A stretch of DNA of 64,000 bases, taken from the NCBI GenBank assembly GCA_900540875.1, contig UQHT01000010.1, positions 7,800-71,799 on the forward strand, in the 5' to 3' direction. Origin of the DNA: an uncultured Collinsella sp. Lineage in GTDB: Bacteria > Actinomycetota > Coriobacteriia > Coriobacteriales > Coriobacteriaceae. A program made the translations under genes and the position numbers. Shown piece by piece: positions 62,223 through 64,000 of this stretch; within the stretch, counting starts at the first letter, position 1; each line of letters begins with the position of its first letter. The notes beneath the pieces are model-generated. The model worked only from the letters and a program-made list of their open reading frames with translations, had not been told where the DNA came from and did not search any database.

Positions 62223-62286
62223 TTCGAGTCTCGCCTCGGGCACCATACATACAAGCGAGTGTTCAGGGGGGGGTCAAGGCCCCTTT
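62223..62286 (+). repeat. duplicate of the tRNA-Leu 3' end with terminator-like tail
   Basis: 24 bases (62223-62246) repeat 62040-62063 exactly: T-loop, T-arm 3' half, acceptor 3' half and CCA. The next 40 bases also resemble those after the tRNA and end in GGGG-TCAAG-GCCCC-TTTT. The upstream part of a tRNA is missing: the bases before it cannot form the T-stem or acceptor. The 115 bases in between contain two hairpins and no gene. It is a partial tRNA duplicate, as left by an integrating element. Confidence 0.8.
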
Positions 62287-62329
62287 TCGTGTACGTAATG
62301 TGATAACGCGCGGTACGTGTTATTATTCG

Positions 62330-62490
62330 CAAGGCGTTGTTCCCGCAATGCCCTAAAGAGGAACCTGAGGGTTCCCACCTTTTGGCGCCAATGAGCAGCT
62401 GACTGGTCATACAACTTAGATTCCCTTCCTCAAATCGAGGAAGTCTATGTGTACGACCTGGTTGCAAAGAAGCGCCGGGTTATTTTTTTA
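62330..62490 (+). promoter_or_regulatory. structured infC leader with attenuator
   Basis: Ribosomal-protein leader in front of infC-rpmI-rplT. Four hairpins are visible: GGAACC-GGTTCC (62360-62375), ATGAGCAG-CTGGTCAT (62391-62410), CTTCCTC-GAGGAAG (62425-62443) and GACCTGG-CCGGGTT (62455-62481). The last is followed by TATTTTTTT, so it is an intrinsic terminator directly ahead of the gene. This is the layout of L20-controlled leaders in Firmicutes. TATTAT near 62318 may be the -10 box. Confidence 0.7.
62455..62489 (+). terminator. attenuator hairpin immediately before infC
   Basis: GACCTGG pairs with CCGGGTT (two G-T) across GTTGCAAAGAAGCG and TATTTTTTT follows. Transcription would end here unless the leader refolds, so expression of infC, rpmI and rplT is conditional. 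Confidence 0.7.
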
Positions 62491-62508
62491 TGAATGGAGG
62501 TAGGGAAA

Positions 62509-63063
62509 ATAGCTAAGTCTGATGACACCCGCATCAACGACGAGATCACTGCATCTTCGTGCCGTTTGATTGGCGTCGATGGCTCACAGCTCGGCCTGTT
62601 CGCCATCCGCGATGCCCAGCGCGTCGCTGACGATCAGGGTCTCGACCTGGTCGAGATCGCTCCCAACGCGGAGCCGCCGGTCTGCAAGGTCATGGACTAC
62701 GGTAAGTTCAAGTACCAGCAGGCCATGAAGGCCAAGGCCGCTCGTAAGAACCAGTCCAAGGTCGAGGTCAAGGAAATGAAGTTCCGACCCAAGATCGACG
62801 TTGGCGATTACGAGACCAAGAAGGGCCACGTTCTGCGTTTCCTCAAGAAGGGCGCACGCGTTAAGATCACCATCATGTTCCGCGGCCGTGAGATGGCTCA
62901 TCCGGAGCAGGGTCTTAACGTTCTCGAGCGTCTCGCCGAGGATCTCAAGCCTTACGCTACGGTCGAGTCCAAGCCTAAGATGGAAGGCCGTAACATGCTT
63001 ATGCTGCTCGCCCCGATTAAGGGCGCCTTCGATGAGGATAAAGCGGCAAGCGATAGCAAGTAA
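62509..63063 (+). CDS. infC: translation initiation factor IF-3, probable AUA start
   Basis: 184 residues from an ATA at 62509. GGAGG (62496-62500) lies eight bases before this codon, whereas the in-frame ATG at 62494 overlaps that site and has only a T run upstream. IF-3 genes in other bacteria use rare non-AUG starts (usually AUU) as an autoregulatory device, since IF-3 rejects such starts. The protein is typical: RINDEITASSCRLIGVDGSQLG, KVMDYGKFKYQQ, VEVKEMKFRPKIDVGDYETK and AHPEQG. First gene of infC-rpmI-rplT. Confidence 0.93.
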   Translation: MAKSDDTRINDEITASSCRLIGVDGSQLGLFAIRDAQRVADDQGLDLVEIAPNAEPPVCKVMDYGKFKYQQAMKAKAARKNQSKVEVKEMKFRPKIDVGDYETKKGHVLRFLKKGARVKITIMFRGREMAHPEQGLNVLERLAEDLKPYATVESKPKMEGRNMLMLLAPIKGAFDEDKAASDSK

Positions 63064-63095
63064 CTAGTGTTCTGTAACCGATTAAGGAGTATTTC

Positions 63096-63287
63096 ATGCC
63101 TAAGATGAAGTCCCACAGCGGCACCAAGAAGCGTTTCCGCAAGACTGGTACCGGCAAGCTTATGCGCGCCAAGGCTTTCAAGAGCCACATCCTGAGCAAG
63201 AAGTCCACCAAGCGTAAGCGTGGCTTCCGTCAGGAGACCGAGATCGCCGCTGCCGACCGCAAGGTCATCAAGTCGCGTCTCGCCTAA
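63096..63287 (+). CDS. rpmI: ribosomal protein bL35
   Basis: 63 residues with AAGGAG upstream. PKMKSHSGTKKRFRKTGTGKLMRAKAFKSH is the standard L35 sequence. Small 50S subunit protein; second in the infC operon, 32 bases after infC. Confidence 0.97.
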   Translation: MPKMKSHSGTKKRFRKTGTGKLMRAKAFKSHILSKKSTKRKRGFRQETEIAAADRKVIKSRLA

Positions 63288-63333
63288 GTTCGCGTTCCCG
63301 TTTTTCGTTTTACCGTCTAGGAGTTGATAGAAC

Positions 63334-63693
63334 ATGGCACGTATTAAGCGCGCTGTTGCCGCCAAGAAGAAGCGCCGTACCGTTATGCACCGTGCGAAGG
63401 GTTACTACGGTGCCGCTTCGCGTACTTACAAGCATGCTAAAGAGCAGGTCCAGCACTCCCTGCAGTATCAGTATCGTGATCGCCGCAACAAGAAGCGCGA
63501 GATCCGTTCTCTCTGGATCACCCGTATCAACGCTGCTGCTCGCCTGAACGACATCTCTTACTCTCAGTTCATGCACGGCCTGAAGGTTGCCGGCATCGAG
63601 CTCGACCGCAAGGTCCTGGCTCAGATGGCTTACGAGGACATCGAGTCCTTCAACGAGCTGGCTGCCATTGCCAAGAAGGCTCTCGAGGCCTAA
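63334..63693 (+). CDS. rplT: ribosomal protein bL20
   Basis: 119 residues with TAGGAG upstream. ARIKRAVAAKKKRRTVMHRAKGYYGAASRTY and LWITRINAAARLNDISYSQFMHGL are standard L20. Binds 23S rRNA and in other bacteria represses its own operon through the leader. Last gene of the infC operon. Confidence 0.97.
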   Translation: MARIKRAVAAKKKRRTVMHRAKGYYGAASRTYKHAKEQVQHSLQYQYRDRRNKKREIRSLWITRINAAARLNDISYSQFMHGLKVAGIELDRKVLAQMAYEDIESFNELAAIAKKALEA

Positions 63694-63712
63694 TAGATTC
63701 TCTTGAATCGCT

Positions 63713-63749
63713 AGGGAGTGTCGCGTTGTGCGCGGCGCTCCCTCTTTTT
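63713..63749 (+). terminator. terminator of infC-rpmI-rplT
   Basis: AGGGAGTGTCGCG pairs with CGCGGCGCTCCCT around TTGTG, then TTTTT at 63745-63749. Strong intrinsic terminator. Confidence 0.92.
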
Positions 63750-63911
63750 ATCTGAAGCGCGGTTTACATTGCTAAAAGCGCGGGTAGATAGACACTTACA
63801 GGTGACCGATCTCTATATATTTCTAAACCAAAGGGTCATCATCTGATACGTGCGGAAGATCCGCACCAGTCTTTCTATTAGCTATAGAAAGCGATATGTT
63901 GTGTAGGACTT

Positions 63912-64000
63912 GTGAAGAGTGGAATTGACGACCCACAGGGCTTCGCGGTCTGGCAATATATCTCCTTGCCGCGCGGCCCGGTCGGACCGGATCAGCCGCC
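63912..64000 (+). CDS. possible 5' end of a gene cut by the window edge
   Basis: A GTG at 63912 with AGGA upstream opens a frame of 29 codons to the end of the window. The translation (KSGIDDPQGFAVWQYISLPR) is plausible but not recognised. Only the edge makes it incomplete; confidence is limited by the lack of more sequence. Confidence 0.35.
   Translation, partial: MKSGIDDPQGFAVWQYISLPRGPVGPDQP

Noticed and set aside
62223..62246. A second functional tRNA-Leu
   Set aside because: Only the 3' third matches; the bases before it cannot form the T-stem, anticodon arm or acceptor 5' strand.

Overview
The window looks like chromosome of a Coriobacteriia gut actinobacterium, most probably Collinsella or a close relative. 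This is inferred from high GC, strong GGAGG-type ribosome binding sites, frequent GTG starts and the gene repertoire: a large single-chain PurL, a RecJ-helicase fusion, bacterial Elp3 and a ferredoxin-containing EtfA. No 16S rRNA or other taxonomic marker is present, so the assignment rests on recognition. About 47 protein genes, one tRNA-Leu, a ribosomal-protein leader and several repeat families are annotated.

Layout. 1-4.4 kb: a PTS EIIBC permease with a ChbG/YdjC deacetylase, then a DUF2130 coiled-coil protein. 4.4-9.0 kb (minus): a Ski2-like DUF3516 helicase, a TrmB-like tRNA methyltransferase and a second methyltransferase. 9.3-13.8 kb (plus): an XRE regulator with a DUF4097 membrane protein, then Elp3 and a spermidine-synthase-like protein. 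13.8-19.4 kb (minus): a three-gene operon of a TerB-N/TerB-C protein, a BrxD/DUF2791-like ATPase and an Lhr-like helicase, the best candidate for an unusual DNA-processing or defence module. 19.5-23.6 kb (minus): a DUF554 membrane protein and a five-gene cluster of mostly exported, unrecognised proteins. 23.9-27.5 kb (plus): FAD-linked 2-hydroxyacid dehydrogenase, EtfB and ferredoxin-EtfA, resembling the bifurcating lactate dehydrogenase complex. 27.5-33.0 kb: HD hydrolase, AzlCD, KdgT, a GGDEF protein and an EamA transporter. 33.1-41.2 kb: purL, an antiporter, an SDR and homoserine dehydrogenase. 41.5-47.8 kb: a complete Liv-type ABC transporter with two paralogous binding proteins. 48.0-49.6 kb: an AT-richer gene for an exported, membrane-anchored protein with a cytoplasmic zinc ribbon, bracketed by about 95-bp direct repeats. 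49.9-52.4 kb: cutC, a GalT-like DUF4931 protein and a BASS transporter. 52.7-60.1 kb: RecJ-helicase fusion, RelA/SpoT, MBL hydrolase and class II aldolase. 60.5-64 kb: a transglutaminase-like protein, tRNA-Leu(CAA) with a duplicated 3' end, and infC-rpmI-rplT behind an attenuator-like leader.

Functional picture: mostly housekeeping (translation, purines, threonine/methionine precursors, stringent response, recombination) mixed with anaerobic energy metabolism and amino-acid transport. The accessory signals are the TerB/BrxD/Lhr operon, the exported-protein cluster, the repeat-flanked gene, and four structured intergenic repeats (2.5, 38.7, 47.8/49.8 and 60.3 kb). No CRISPR array, transposase, integrase or rRNA was seen.
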